From: Paenibacillus pedocola
Lineage (GTDB): Bacteria; Bacillota; Bacilli; Paenibacillales; Paenibacillaceae
Reading direction: 5' to 3'
NCBI RefSeq assembly: GCF_031599675.1
Contig: NZ_CP134223.1
Location: 1,240,001-1,304,000 of the forward strand
Length of the DNA: 64,000 bases
Shown here in pieces: positions 45,882 to 54,374 of the stretch. The notes under the pieces were generated by a model. That model did not search any database and was not told where the DNA came from. It saw only the letters and a list, made by a program, of their open reading frames with translations. Position numbers and translations under genes: made by a program. Each line of letters begins with the position of its first letter. Position 1 is the stretch's first letter.

Positions 45882-46964
45882 ATGCGCCGGATAACATGGG
45901 TACTCGCGATCATTATGAGCGTGGCCCTGGTGCTCGCGGGATGCGGGAAGAAGGATGCCGCGTCTGTGGTCAAGGATTTAAACGATGTGTCTGACAAGCT
46001 GGAGAGCAAGCAGGGTGCCTATCAAGGTTCGGGCACGATGACCCTGTATACCGGTGAACAGCCGCAGGAGTATAAGGTGGAAGTGTGGTACAAGAATCCT
46101 TCGTATTACCGGATCAGCCTCTCGAATGTGCAGAAGAACGTAACACAGATTGTACTTCGTAATGATGAAGGTGTGTTCGTACTTACACCAAGCCTCGGCA
46201 AAAGCTTCCGCTTCCAGAGCGACTGGCCGGACAGTCAAGGCCAAGTTTATCTCTACCAGACGCTGCTCCACGGCATTACCGCCGATAACAACCGCCAGCT
46301 GACCGAGGATGGAGACAATTATGTGTTCGAAGTAGCGGCGAATTATCAGAGCAGTGCACTGGTGCGTCAGAAGATCTGGCTGGCCAAAAAGACTTATGAG
46401 CCTAAGCAGGTGCAGGTCTCCGATTCCGAAGCCAAGGTTGTGGTGGATGTGAAGTTCGACAGCTTCAAGTTCGATCCGGAGTTCACCAAGGATTCCTTTG
46501 ATATGCAAAAGAATATGGCAACCGGCACGCCTTCCGAAAGCACGGTAGCCGAGGTTGACGAAAACGGCAATCCGGTGAGCGCACCGGCTGAAGAGGAAGT
46601 GGCGGGCCAGGTTACCGCCGAGCTTGGCGATTTCGGAGTGATTGAGCCGGATTACATACCGGCAGGCGTTAAGTACAAGGATTATCATAAAATTGAGGGC
46701 AGCAATGATCATGCGGTGCTCATCCGTTATGACGGGGATTATCAATATACCATTATGGAAGCCCGTCCGCTGGACCGTGCCGTATCGCTGGCTCCGGGAA
46801 CCCTGATCGATCTGGGATTCACCGCAGGAGTACTTACGGGTGATGAACAACAGACCCTAACCTGGATGAACGACGGTGTAGAATTCCGGATTACAAGCGC
46901 AAACCTTCCGGTGGACGAAATGATGCAAATTGCCGCTTCTATGGAGGCACAATCGGGTAAGTAA
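45882..46964 (+). CDS. LolA-like lipoprotein, YdcC type
   Basis: 360 aa. Signal peptide with lipobox VLAGC (Cys21), then a LolA/LppX-like beta fold (~30-200: GTMTLYTGEQPQEYKVEVWYKNP split over two strands) and a DUF4367-like tail (~245-355). In B. subtilis ydcC lies directly before alr, ndoAI and ndoA, the same order seen here, and has been annotated as a sporulation-related lipoprotein. It has its own terminator, so alr is transcribed separately. Confidence 0.88.
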   Translation: MRRITWVLAIIMSVALVLAGCGKKDAASVVKDLNDVSDKLESKQGAYQGSGTMTLYTGEQPQEYKVEVWYKNPSYYRISLSNVQKNVTQIVLRNDEGVFVLTPSLGKSFRFQSDWPDSQGQVYLYQTLLHGITADNNRQLTEDGDNYVFEVAANYQSSALVRQKIWLAKKTYEPKQVQVSDSEAKVVVDVKFDSFKFDPEFTKDSFDMQKNMATGTPSESTVAEVDENGNPVSAPAEEEVAGQVTAELGDFGVIEPDYIPAGVKYKDYHKIEGSNDHAVLIRYDGDYQYTIMEARPLDRAVSLAPGTLIDLGFTAGVLTGDEQQTLTWMNDGVEFRITSANLPVDEMMQIAASMEAQSGK

Positions 46965-46974
46965 TAATCAGTAG

Positions 46975-47027
46975 GCGGATACTGCGCATTGTGGGAGTCT
47001 TTCCTCTACAAGCCGTATCCGCTTTTT
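46975..47027 (+). terminator. Intrinsic terminator after the YdcC-like gene
   Basis: GCGGATAC and GTATCCGC pair across a 32-base loop, followed by TTTTT. A second hairpin, CATTGCGG/CCGCAATG (47135-47154), lies in the alr leader but lacks a T-run. Confidence 0.75.
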
Positions 47028-47188
47028 CCATTATTTGGCGAACTCGGGCCCGCTGCGGAATCTGCAAGAAGATAATGCTGCTTACATTGACAGCCGCCTT
47101 CGATTAGCATTACCATTGGCAGTAAGACCAAGTTCATTGCGGCTATCCGCAATGACGTTTTACTACAATGTAAGAAGGTGACCCTGAA

Positions 47189-48370
47189 GTGCAAGCAAGC
47201 TATCGACCTACAGTTGCCGAGATAAATCTGGATGATCTGCGTGCCAATTATGAGGCTTTCCGAGCGGCGCTGCCGGCGGAGACCAAATTCATGGGATGCG
47301 TCAAAGGAAATGCGTATGGCCATGGAGCAGTGGAAGTGACCCGGGAGCTTGAACGGCTGGGAGCGGATTATGTTAGTGTAGCTTTTTTGGATGAGGCATT
47401 GGAGCTGCGTCAGGCGGGAATACTACTTCCTATTCTGGTGCTGGGCTACACCTCTCCAGAAGGGATAGCCGCTGCCTGGAAGAACAATATAACCGTGACA
47501 CTATTCACACCGGAGGTGCTGGAGGCGGTAAGGCAGCTTCCTGTAGATCCGGAGCACCGGCTGAAGGTGCACATCAAGATTGACAGCGGGATGGGACGGC
47601 TGGGGCTTTTGCCGGCTGACGCGCCCGGTTTCATCGCTGAAGTGCATTCTGTAGCGCAGGCGGAGCTGGAGGGTATGTTTACCCATTTTGCCAAGGCAGA
47701 CGAAGAAGACAAAAGCTATACACTGTTGCAGTACCGGCGATTCATGAGCGTGGCGGAAACGCTTCGGGACAACGACATTCATATCCCGATCATACATACG
47801 GGCAATAGCGCTACGGCCATTGATACACCTCTCCTATCCATTAACATGGTGCGTGTAGGCATAAGCTTGTACGGATTTTATCCCTCAGCAGAGGTAAACC
47901 ACGGGCTCGTTGCTTTACACCCGGTAATGACGCTGAAGACGCAGGCGGTATATATCAAAACCCTGCCGCCCGATTGGGGCATCAGCTACGGCACCCGGTA
48001 CTTCACGGACAGCGAAGAAGTCATTGCGACGCTTCCTGTGGGGTACGCAGACGGATATTCCCGCATGCTGACAGGCAAAGCGGAGGTGCTAATACGCGGA
48101 CGTCGCGTTCCTGTCGTCGGAACAATCTGCATGGACCAGTGTATGGTAACGCTCAAATCTTTCGCTGAAGAAGCGGAACAAATCAAAGCTGGCGAAGAGG
48201 TTGTACTCATCGGCCGCCAGGGCGATGCGCTAATTACGGCGGATGAACTGGCGCTCCATTTAGGGACAATTCACTACGAGGTAATCTGTATGCTGGCCCA
48301 CCGGGTGCCCCGCGTGTATGTACGCGAAGGTGCTGCTCCTAACCTGGTGAACCCCTTGCTGCAGCCTTAA
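47189..48370 (+). CDS. alr: Alanine racemase
   Basis: 393 aa, fold type III PLP enzyme. Lys39 in CVKGNAYGHG binds PLP, and Tyr267 in GISYGTRY is the second catalytic base. GTCMDQ appears as GTICMDQCMV, and the C-terminal beta domain is intact. It interconverts L- and D-alanine for peptidoglycan. GTG start with AAGAAGGTG upstream. The N-terminal PLP segment reads VKGNAYGHG, where many relatives have VKADAYGHG. Located between a ydcC-like gene and the EndoAI/EndoA pair, as in Bacillus. Confidence 0.96.
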   Translation: MQASYRPTVAEINLDDLRANYEAFRAALPAETKFMGCVKGNAYGHGAVEVTRELERLGADYVSVAFLDEALELRQAGILLPILVLGYTSPEGIAAAWKNNITVTLFTPEVLEAVRQLPVDPEHRLKVHIKIDSGMGRLGLLPADAPGFIAEVHSVAQAELEGMFTHFAKADEEDKSYTLLQYRRFMSVAETLRDNDIHIPIIHTGNSATAIDTPLLSINMVRVGISLYGFYPSAEVNHGLVALHPVMTLKTQAVYIKTLPPDWGISYGTRYFTDSEEVIATLPVGYADGYSRMLTGKAEVLIRGRRVPVVGTICMDQCMVTLKSFAEEAEQIKAGEEVVLIGRQGDALITADELALHLGTIHYEVICMLAHRVPRVYVREGAAPNLVNPLLQP

Positions 48371-48465
48371 TTGTGTGACCAGGTGCCTTATGCAGGAGAG
48401 TAATACAAGGATTAAACGTGTAGGCGAGTGTGACTTATGGTCTATACGAACCGCCATTTCTAGTT

Positions 48466-48471
48466 TATAAT
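48466..48471 (+). promoter_or_regulatory. -10 box ahead of the toxin-antitoxin genes
   Basis: Perfect TATAAT about 100 bases before the antitoxin start; the -35 is poor. It suggests the pair has its own promoter besides any readthrough from alr. Confidence 0.4.
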
Positions 48472-48569
48472 GGGATGCAGCATACTTGATATACTGGCGG
48501 CATATATTCCTTGTATAAAATTCCTTGTATATTGTAACACTGGAACACAAGGGCAGAAGGTTTGTGGGG

Positions 48570-48863
48570 GTGGAAGAGAAGTTGGCCAATTTGCAGAACA
48601 CCAAAAGAATTATGATCAGTTTGCCCGATCATCTCTTGCAGGAAGTGGATGGTATCGCTCAATTGGAGAACTCTAACCGGAGTGAATTGATCAGGCAGGC
48701 TATGAAGCTGTATTTAACGGAACGGAAGAAACGCACGATCCGGGAGTCGATGCAGCGGGGCTACATGGAAATGGCTAAGATCAATTTGACAATGGCAAGC
48801 GAGGCCTTTCTCGCTGAGGAAGATGCAGACAGTACTCTTGGCCGCTTAGTAAGCGGGGTGTAG
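48570..48863 (+). CDS. ndoAI: Antitoxin EndoAI (MazE-like, ribbon-helix-helix)
   Basis: 97 aa. The N-terminal ribbon-helix-helix (RIMISLPDHLLQEVDGIA, NRSELIRQAMKLYL) binds DNA. The C-terminal half, RGYMEMAKINL...LVSG, matches B. subtilis EndoAI (93 aa) and wraps the toxin. The start is set at GTG 48570, nine bases after AGAAGG; the longer frame from 48525 lacks a ribosome site. It ends three bases before the toxin start. Confidence 0.92.
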   Translation: MEEKLANLQNTKRIMISLPDHLLQEVDGIAQLENSNRSELIRQAMKLYLTERKKRTIRESMQRGYMEMAKINLTMASEAFLAEEDADSTLGRLVSGV

Positions 48864-48866
48864 ATA

Positions 48867-49217
48867 TTGATCGTTAAACGCGGCGACGTTTTTTTTGCCG
48901 ACCTTTCGCCGGTAGTAGGTTCTGAACAAGGCGGAGTAAGGCCGGTACTGGTCATACAGAACGATATTGGCAACCGATTCAGCCCGACGGTCATTGTGGC
49001 GGCGATTACCGCCCAGATCCAGAAGGCCAAACTGCCGACGCATGTGGAAATTGATGCGGCTGCTCATGGCTTTGACCGGGATTCCGTCATTTTGCTGGAG
49101 CAGGTCCGGACGATTGACAAACAACGCTTAACGGATAAGATCACCCATCTTGATGATGAAACAATGAAAAAGGTGGATGATTCGCTGCAAATCAGCCTGG
49201 GCCTGATCGATTTCTGA
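48867..49217 (+). CDS. ndoA: Toxin EndoA (MazF/PemK endoribonuclease)
   Basis: 116 aa, the same length as B. subtilis EndoA and almost the same sequence over long stretches ([56 protein letters not shown]). It cuts mRNA at UACAU in Bacillus and acts as a dimer neutralised by EndoAI. TTG start, directly after the antitoxin stop. This ancient chromosomal pair is part of the Bacillota core. Confidence 0.96.
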   Translation: MIVKRGDVFFADLSPVVGSEQGGVRPVLVIQNDIGNRFSPTVIVAAITAQIQKAKLPTHVEIDAAAHGFDRDSVILLEQVRTIDKQRLTDKITHLDDETMKKVDDSLQISLGLIDF

Positions 49218-49246
49218 CCGGACTAGGAATTAATATGTGTAATGAA

Positions 49247-49275
49247 GACGCACTGCTTAGGCAGTGCGTCTTTTT
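49247..49275 (+). terminator. Terminator after EndoA
   Basis: GACGCACTGC, loop TTAG, GCAGTGCGTC, then TTTTT. Confidence 0.95.
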
Positions 49276-49306
49276 AGAATCGTATAGCTAAACTGATATA
49301 CTGCGA

Positions 49307-49346
49307 ACAACAAAAACCACTGAGTTCACTCAGTGGTTTTTGTTGT
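49307..49346. terminator. Perfect 18-bp bidirectional terminator
   Basis: ACAACAAAAACCACTGAG and its exact complement around a TTCA loop, with A- and T-rich arms for both strands. It serves the minus-strand araC-type gene. Confidence 0.9.
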
Positions 49347-49389
49347 GTCTGGAACATCTGTTGGAGGATCCATCATCATGCCAGACCCG

Positions 49390-50385
49390 TTATGTTATAT
49401 TTTTCCGGCTGCTCCGGAACTGGCTCGGCGTCTCGCTCATGACTTCCCGGAATTTTTTGTGAAAGAAGGACAGACTTGAATATCCGACTTCCTCGGCAAT
49501 GTCCGCAATGGGAAGATCGGAGTTGATCAGGAATACAGCCGCCTTATTCAGCCGCTGCAGCTGCAGCAGATCCTTGAACGAATGTCCTGTTGACCGCTTC
49601 AGGAGCGCGGAAAGGGAGTTTGGGTGAAAACTGAAGTGCTCTGCCATATCAGCCAGCGTAGCATCCCGGTAATGATCTTCAATGTACTTGAGAAAATCCA
49701 CGATGGACGCATCCTCACCCTCCCGGATGGAGTAAAGGACCCCAGAACCCTCTGTATGGCGGATGAGCTCGGTGAAAAGAATGATCAGGTAGGAGTTAAT
49801 AATGTCGGATGAACACAGCCCCCGGTCAAAATACTCGCACATCAGCTGCTCCATAATTTGATTGGACTTCTGGACACCTTGCAGCGGAAAGTGAAGAAAA
49901 CGGCTTGTCCGCCGCTTATTCGTCAAGGAGCTGATCAGGAACTGGGAGATGATACTTTTGGTGGTAAAGCGGTTCAGGATACCGATGGAAAGATAGTCGT
50001 GCCGCAGCTTGATATCGATAACAATGTCATCCGGATTCAGCTTTAAGAGCGTGTGCGGAGTCATTTTGTCAATCAGCACAATTCCGCCTTGGGCCAGTGC
50101 GATCTCCAGCTCGTTGACGAGCACTGTGCATTTCCCTCTATATACATACACCATCTCGATATACGGGTGCACATGCATCGGAACCTGCAGATTCTTGACA
50201 TGCCGCGAGATCACCAGCTGATCTTCAATCGGATTGTTAGTACGGTCAAAGATCATATCGAAAAGATAGACCCGGTGGCCGCCGATTTGAACGGTCTTCG
50301 GCTGATAGAAGGCTTCAAGATCATTCCAATTGGGTGCTTCCTGGGGGTGGTTTCGCAAATATGCAAGCAGATCGACGGTTTCCAT
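49390..50385 (-). CDS. AraC-family regulator of the GH1/MelB locus
   Basis: 331 aa. The cupin sensor (~60-140: VPMHVHPYIEMVYVYRGKC) is followed by a linker and an AraC helix-turn-helix domain (ATLADMAEHFSFHPNSLSALL, EVGYSSLSFFHKKFREVM). AAAGGA precedes the ATG. It faces away from the GH1 and MelB-type genes and probably activates them in response to their glycoside. Confidence 0.9.
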   Translation of the reverse strand: METVDLLAYLRNHPQEAPNWNDLEAFYQPKTVQIGGHRVYLFDMIFDRTNNPIEDQLVISRHVKNLQVPMHVHPYIEMVYVYRGKCTVLVNELEIALAQGGIVLIDKMTPHTLLKLNPDDIVIDIKLRHDYLSIGILNRFTTKSIISQFLISSLTNKRRTSRFLHFPLQGVQKSNQIMEQLMCEYFDRGLCSSDIINSYLIILFTELIRHTEGSGVLYSIREGEDASIVDFLKYIEDHYRDATLADMAEHFSFHPNSLSALLKRSTGHSFKDLLQLQRLNKAAVFLINSDLPIADIAEEVGYSSLSFFHKKFREVMSETPSQFRSSRKNIT

Positions 50386-50504
50386 GGTGTTCCTTTCTCG
50401 GGTGCAGCCTTAATGTTATTTCGCTCTAGTATCTCCGATACTTTTCATTATAATCAGCAGACCCGAATGCAGCAATTATCGGCTGCAACGTATTCGATTC
50501 GAGC

Positions 50505-50518
50505 ATAAAACGCTTTCA
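50505..50518. promoter_or_regulatory. cre site of the GH1 operon
   Basis: On the minus strand TGAAAGCGTTTTAT matches cre at 13 of 14 positions. It lies in the divergent region 109 bases before the GH1 start. CcpA repression is likely. Confidence 0.6.
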
Positions 50519-50626
50519 TTCCGGCCTTATCGTTCTTTGGGCTCATTGCTAAGATAAGAGTGTCCCCTCTAGTCGGGACTCACATTTAGATACTACACAG
50601 ATCATTTAGAGTTAGGAGCGTTTACT

Positions 50627-51889
50627 ATGAAATATTTATTTCCGAAGGATTTTATTTGGGGCTCTGCTACTGCAGCCTACCAAGTTGAGGGCAACAATAC
50701 CGGCAGTGACTTCTGGGCGGAGGAACAAGCGGAGGGATCTCCCTATGCGGATAAATCCGGCGATGCTATTGATCATTACCGCCTGTACCGTGAAGATATT
50801 GCCTTAATGGCGAGTCTTGGGCTTAAAGCTTACCGTTTCTCCATTGAATGGGCAAGAGTAGAGCCGGCGCCCGGGCAATATTCCCGCTCAGCGATTGAAC
50901 ATTACCGGGATATGTTGAACGCCTGCTATGAGTACGGTCTGATGCCGGTTGTTGCGATGCACCATTTCTCCTCGCCCCAATGGCTGATGCGTATAGGAGG
51001 CTGGGCCAGCCCGAGTGTCCCGGAGCGTTTCTCTAAGTATTGTGAGGTTGTATTTCAGGAACTCGGCAGCCTGATTCCTTATGTTCTGACTTTTAATGAA
51101 ATTAATCTTCCGGTTATGCTCCGCGATGTCTTCATGAACAATGGTCTTGTTCCTCCGGTCGGGATTGACAGCGCTTCCTGGAGGGCACCTCAATGGAGGG
51201 AGTCCGCTGCCAGGCTGTGCGGAACGACCGTGGACAATTATGTAACGTTCCATATGATTTCAGACGAAGCCAAGATCGCTTTACTAAAGGAAGCGCACAT
51301 CCAGGCAAGAGAGGCGATTAAACGGGTCAGTCCGCAGACCCGAGTCGGATTATCGATGGCTTTATCTGATGTTCAGTCCGTGCCCGGGGGCGAGAACATC
51401 GCTGAAGAAAGATGGCAGCTTTATTTCCGGAAGTATCTGTCCATGCTGGAAGGTGATGACTTTTTCGGGCTGCAGAACTATACGCGAGAAGTTTACGGAC
51501 AAGAAGGTTTGGTCAGACCCGCACCCGGTGCGGAGTTAACGCAAATGAAATATGAGTATTATCCGGAGGCACTGGCTAATGTGATCCGCAAAGTGGCGAA
51601 GGATTTGTCCATCCCGATCCTGATCACGGAACATGGTATCGGCACAGATGACGATGTGCGGCGGGTCAATTTTATCCGCACTGCACTTGCAGGCCTTCAT
51701 TCTTGTATCAGAGACGGAATTGCTGTCACGGGCTACCTGCACTGGACGACCTTTGACAACTTCGAATGGAATGCGGGATACTCCATGACATTCGGTCTGA
51801 TTGCAGTGGACCGCTCCACACAGGAACGCCATCCCAAAGAGAGTGCACATTATCTTGGCCGTATCGCACAAACCAATACGCTTGAGTAA
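50627..51889 (+). CDS. GH1 family beta-glycosidase
   Basis: 420 aa TIM barrel without signal peptide. It begins FPKDFIWGSATAAYQVEG as GH1 enzymes do. The acid/base is Glu158 in TFNEIN and the nucleophile Glu335 in ITEHGIG. Both motifs differ from the usual TFNEP and TENG (Pro to Ile, Asn to His), pointing to a divergent subgroup and perhaps unusual specificity. There is no sign of a 6-phospho-binding site and the partner is a cation symporter, so a non-phosphorylated beta-glycoside is expected. AGGAG precedes the ATG. Confidence 0.92.
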   Translation: MKYLFPKDFIWGSATAAYQVEGNNTGSDFWAEEQAEGSPYADKSGDAIDHYRLYREDIALMASLGLKAYRFSIEWARVEPAPGQYSRSAIEHYRDMLNACYEYGLMPVVAMHHFSSPQWLMRIGGWASPSVPERFSKYCEVVFQELGSLIPYVLTFNEINLPVMLRDVFMNNGLVPPVGIDSASWRAPQWRESAARLCGTTVDNYVTFHMISDEAKIALLKEAHIQAREAIKRVSPQTRVGLSMALSDVQSVPGGENIAEERWQLYFRKYLSMLEGDDFFGLQNYTREVYGQEGLVRPAPGAELTQMKYEYYPEALANVIRKVAKDLSIPILITEHGIGTDDDVRRVNFIRTALAGLHSCIRDGIAVTGYLHWTTFDNFEWNAGYSMTFGLIAVDRSTQERHPKESAHYLGRIAQTNTLE

Positions 51890-51930
51890 CACCGGGGTCC
51901 AGTTTTTTAACGAATGAGGAGGAATTACCC

Positions 51931-53310
51931 ATGAGTAATTTGGCTGTAACGGAGATCGTCACGGAAGAAACCCCGGGCAAGCTATCGCTCAAAGAACGTC
52001 TGGGTTATGCCGTCGGCGATTTATCGACGAATATTATATGGACCGCAATCACGACATTCCTTACCTTCTTTTACACCGATATTGTCGGAATCTCGGCAGG
52101 AGTCGTTGGTACAATCTTTCTGTTAACTCGTTTCCTGGACGGCGTCGTAGACATAGGAATCGGTGTGCTGGTCGACCGGACCAACAGCAAGCACGGCAAA
52201 GCCCGTCCATGGATTAAGTGGATGGCAGTACCTTTCGGTCTATCGGTGATGGTGCTGTTTACGGCACCGGATCTCGGCAATACAGGATCAATTGTCTATG
52301 CAGCCGTTACTTATTTTATTGTTACGGTCATCTACTCTGCTATCAACATTCCATATGCTGCATTGAATTCTCTGATGACACAGGATTCCTACCAGCGCAG
52401 TCTGCTGAATATTACACGGATGACTCTGTCGCTGCTCGGCGGCGTAATGATAAGTATCATCACAATGCCTGTAGTGAACGCATTCGGAGGCGGGAAGTCC
52501 GGCTGGGCGTTAACATTCGGAATTATCGGGATTCTGTCACCGATCCTCTACTGGATTACCTATAGAACATCCAAAGAGCGTGTGAAGCCCGTTGTTGTCA
52601 AAAAGGCTATTCCCTTGCGTAAAGGATTGAGGGCGCTGGGCCGTAATAAATATTGGCTCATCGTCCTCGTGTTCAACGTGTTTCTGTTTCTGAGTACTGG
52701 AGTCAGTTCGGCACTCAATATATACTACGCTCAATATATTTTGCATAATCCCGCTCTGGTAGGCTCTCTTTCTTTGGCCGGCCTGGTACCCTTAATTATC
52801 GGTATTGTGCTCTCTGCCCCGCTTATTAAAAGGATTGGCAAACGGAATACGATTCTGGCGGGGGCTATATTGTCGGCAGTGGGTTCAGTGATAGTCTTTA
52901 TCGACCCTACAAATTTCATGCTTATTATGGTCAGTACGGTGATTAAGACTTTGGGTGTAGCCCCCGCGGTTGCCACCGGATCAGCCCTTTTGGCAGACAC
53001 CGTAGAATATGGGGAGTGGAAGACAGGCGCGCGCACAGAAGGCCTTATTTTTAGCGGAGCCTCTCTTGCACCCAAAATCGGCAGCGGCATTGGAGGTGCG
53101 ATGGTCGGATGGGTACTGTCGGCCGGTGGATATGTGGGCGGGATGGAGACTCAGCCGGATTCGGCGATTTCAGCAATCAAAGTGCTGTATATTGTCGTTC
53201 CGCTGATCCTGGTTATCCTCCAGATCATATTAATGTTCTTTTATAGTCTGGAGAAAAAACTGCCGGCCATCATTAAGGAGCTGGACCAGATCGCCGGTAA
53301 GGAAAATTAG
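51931..53310 (+). CDS. Glycoside:cation symporter, MelB/GPH family
   Basis: 459 aa, twelve membrane helices. GPH-family signatures include KERLGYAVGDLSTNIIWT at the start, RFLDGVVDIGIGVLVDRTNSKHGKARPW in the first half and DTVEYGEWKTGARTEGLIFS in the second. It would import a beta-glycoside with Na+ or H+ for the GH1 enzyme encoded 41 bases upstream. GAGGAGG precedes the ATG. A terminator follows. Confidence 0.92.
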   Translation: MSNLAVTEIVTEETPGKLSLKERLGYAVGDLSTNIIWTAITTFLTFFYTDIVGISAGVVGTIFLLTRFLDGVVDIGIGVLVDRTNSKHGKARPWIKWMAVPFGLSVMVLFTAPDLGNTGSIVYAAVTYFIVTVIYSAINIPYAALNSLMTQDSYQRSLLNITRMTLSLLGGVMISIITMPVVNAFGGGKSGWALTFGIIGILSPILYWITYRTSKERVKPVVVKKAIPLRKGLRALGRNKYWLIVLVFNVFLFLSTGVSSALNIYYAQYILHNPALVGSLSLAGLVPLIIGIVLSAPLIKRIGKRNTILAGAILSAVGSVIVFIDPTNFMLIMVSTVIKTLGVAPAVATGSALLADTVEYGEWKTGARTEGLIFSGASLAPKIGSGIGGAMVGWVLSAGGYVGGMETQPDSAISAIKVLYIVVPLILVILQIILMFFYSLEKKLPAIIKELDQIAGKEN

Positions 53311-53348
53311 TAGTCCAAAATAGTGAAAGGAACAGAGCAAACCATAGA

Positions 53349-53399
53349 AACGCACGGGGCTTAGGATTGTACATCCACCCGTGCGTTATTTCTTTTTTT
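53349..53399 (+). terminator. Terminator of the GH1/symporter operon
   Basis: AACGCACGGG and CCCGTGCGTT pair, then ATTTC and seven T. Confidence 0.85.
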
Positions 53400-53445
53400 G
53401 ATCCATGCGGAAAAGGGGAGGAAGGATCTGCTAAGTGCTGTCGGT

Positions 53446-53494
53446 TTGTGAAATGCGGAGGTATCATGCTACAATTAGACCGGATGGTCGGTTT
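53446..53494 (+). promoter_or_regulatory. Promoter and operator of the second tetR gene
   Basis: TTGTGA (53446-53451), 18-base spacer and extended -10 TGCTACAAT (53467-53475). AGACCG-GATGGT-CGGTTT (53477-53494) begins one base after the -10, where the transcript starts. The same 18-base element stands ahead of the MFS gene. Confidence 0.7.
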
Positions 53495-54110
53495 AGAGGG
53501 GGTTATCAGGATAAAAGGACGCTCGGATGGAGAAGAAACGAAGAAACGGATTGTGCAGCAGGCTGCGCAGCTGTTTGTGCAGAAGGGGTATGCAGCTGTA
53601 ACCATGAATGAGGTCTGTACAGCGGCTAAGGTAAGCAAAGGGAGCCTGTATCACCATTTTCCCAGCAAGGATGAGCTATTTCTGTATGTGGTTGAAGACG
53701 ATACCGAGCAGTGGCTTTCGGAGTGGGAAAACATTCAAAGCAGACTCAGCGGTGTAGAAGAGCGCCTTTATGCGCTCGGTGAGCATTACGCGAATGATTT
53801 TCAGAATCCGCTAATCCGCGGACTTGAGGAATATGCAAGATCCCGTACCCACTCGGATGAAATTTATGAGCGGCTCACACGGCTGTATGAATCCGGTGCA
53901 TCGGCCTGCCGCAATCTGCTCAAGGAAGGCATGGATTCGGGCTACCTGATCCGGAGGGACCTGGATCATTATGTTGTGATCGTCAGCGGGATGCTGGAGG
54001 GGATTGGCAGAGTCAGCGAGATTACGGCACCCTCGGAGGGGCCAGAGGAGATTATGAAGTACTACCGGGATGCCATCAGCCTGCTGCTGCAGGGAATGCG
54101 TGCCAGATAG
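53484..54110 (+). CDS. TetR-family repressor of the adjacent drug-type MFS gene
   Basis: 208 aa. The helix-turn-helix (~18-64: IVQQAAQLFVQKGYAAVTMN, KVSKGSLYHHFPSKDELFLY) and a TetR C-terminal domain are intact. The start is uncertain. The promoter at 53446-53475 predicts transcription from about 53482, which puts the ATG at 53484 at the very 5' end (leaderless). The ATG at 53466 has GGAGG upstream but would lie inside the promoter. A non-standard ATA at 53511, eight bases after GAGGGGG, would give a typical TetR N-terminus. Autoregulation is expected from the overlapping operator. Confidence 0.88.
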   Translation: MVGLEGVIRIKGRSDGEETKKRIVQQAAQLFVQKGYAAVTMNEVCTAAKVSKGSLYHHFPSKDELFLYVVEDDTEQWLSEWENIQSRLSGVEERLYALGEHYANDFQNPLIRGLEEYARSRTHSDEIYERLTRLYESGASACRNLLKEGMDSGYLIRRDLDHYVVIVSGMLEGIGRVSEITAPSEGPEEIMKYYRDAISLLLQGMRAR

Positions 54111-54161
54111 GCATTGAGAAGCTTACTGCTAAGCAGGCCGGGTAACGGCAGTAAGGCAGCC

Positions 54162-54210
54162 TTTGAAGTAAGGGCATTTCATGTCAATAATTAGACCGGA
54201 TGGTCGGTCT
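54162..54210 (+). promoter_or_regulatory. Promoter and operator of the MFS gene
   Basis: TTTGAA (54162-54167), 18-base spacer, AATAAT (54186-54191), then the perfect palindrome AGACCG-GATGGT-CGGTCT (54193-54210) at the same distance from the -10 as in the tetR promoter. Confidence 0.7.
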
Positions 54211-54374
54211 TTTGTTTTGCTGCGGGAGATTTTTTTGAAGCTATAGGAATGGCTTCTGACGGATAAGCGGATATTGAACAAGGGAGCATCTATATAGATT
54301 AAATTTGATAAGATATCTGAAGCTATATTGAGATTATTTTTAACAACTGAATGTGTTATTACGGAGGGAATACA

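Noticed and set aside
45978..46850. 290-codon minus-strand frame in the YdcC-like gene
   Set aside because: Shadow of a clear lipoprotein gene; no start signals.
47135..47154. Terminator or attenuator hairpin before alr
   Set aside because: CATTGCGG/CCGCAATG is a real 8-bp stem but no T-run follows, so a terminating role is not supported.
54122..54155. Terminator after the second tetR gene
   Set aside because: CTTACTGC/GCAGTAAG can pair but lacks a T-run and lies just ahead of the MFS promoter.
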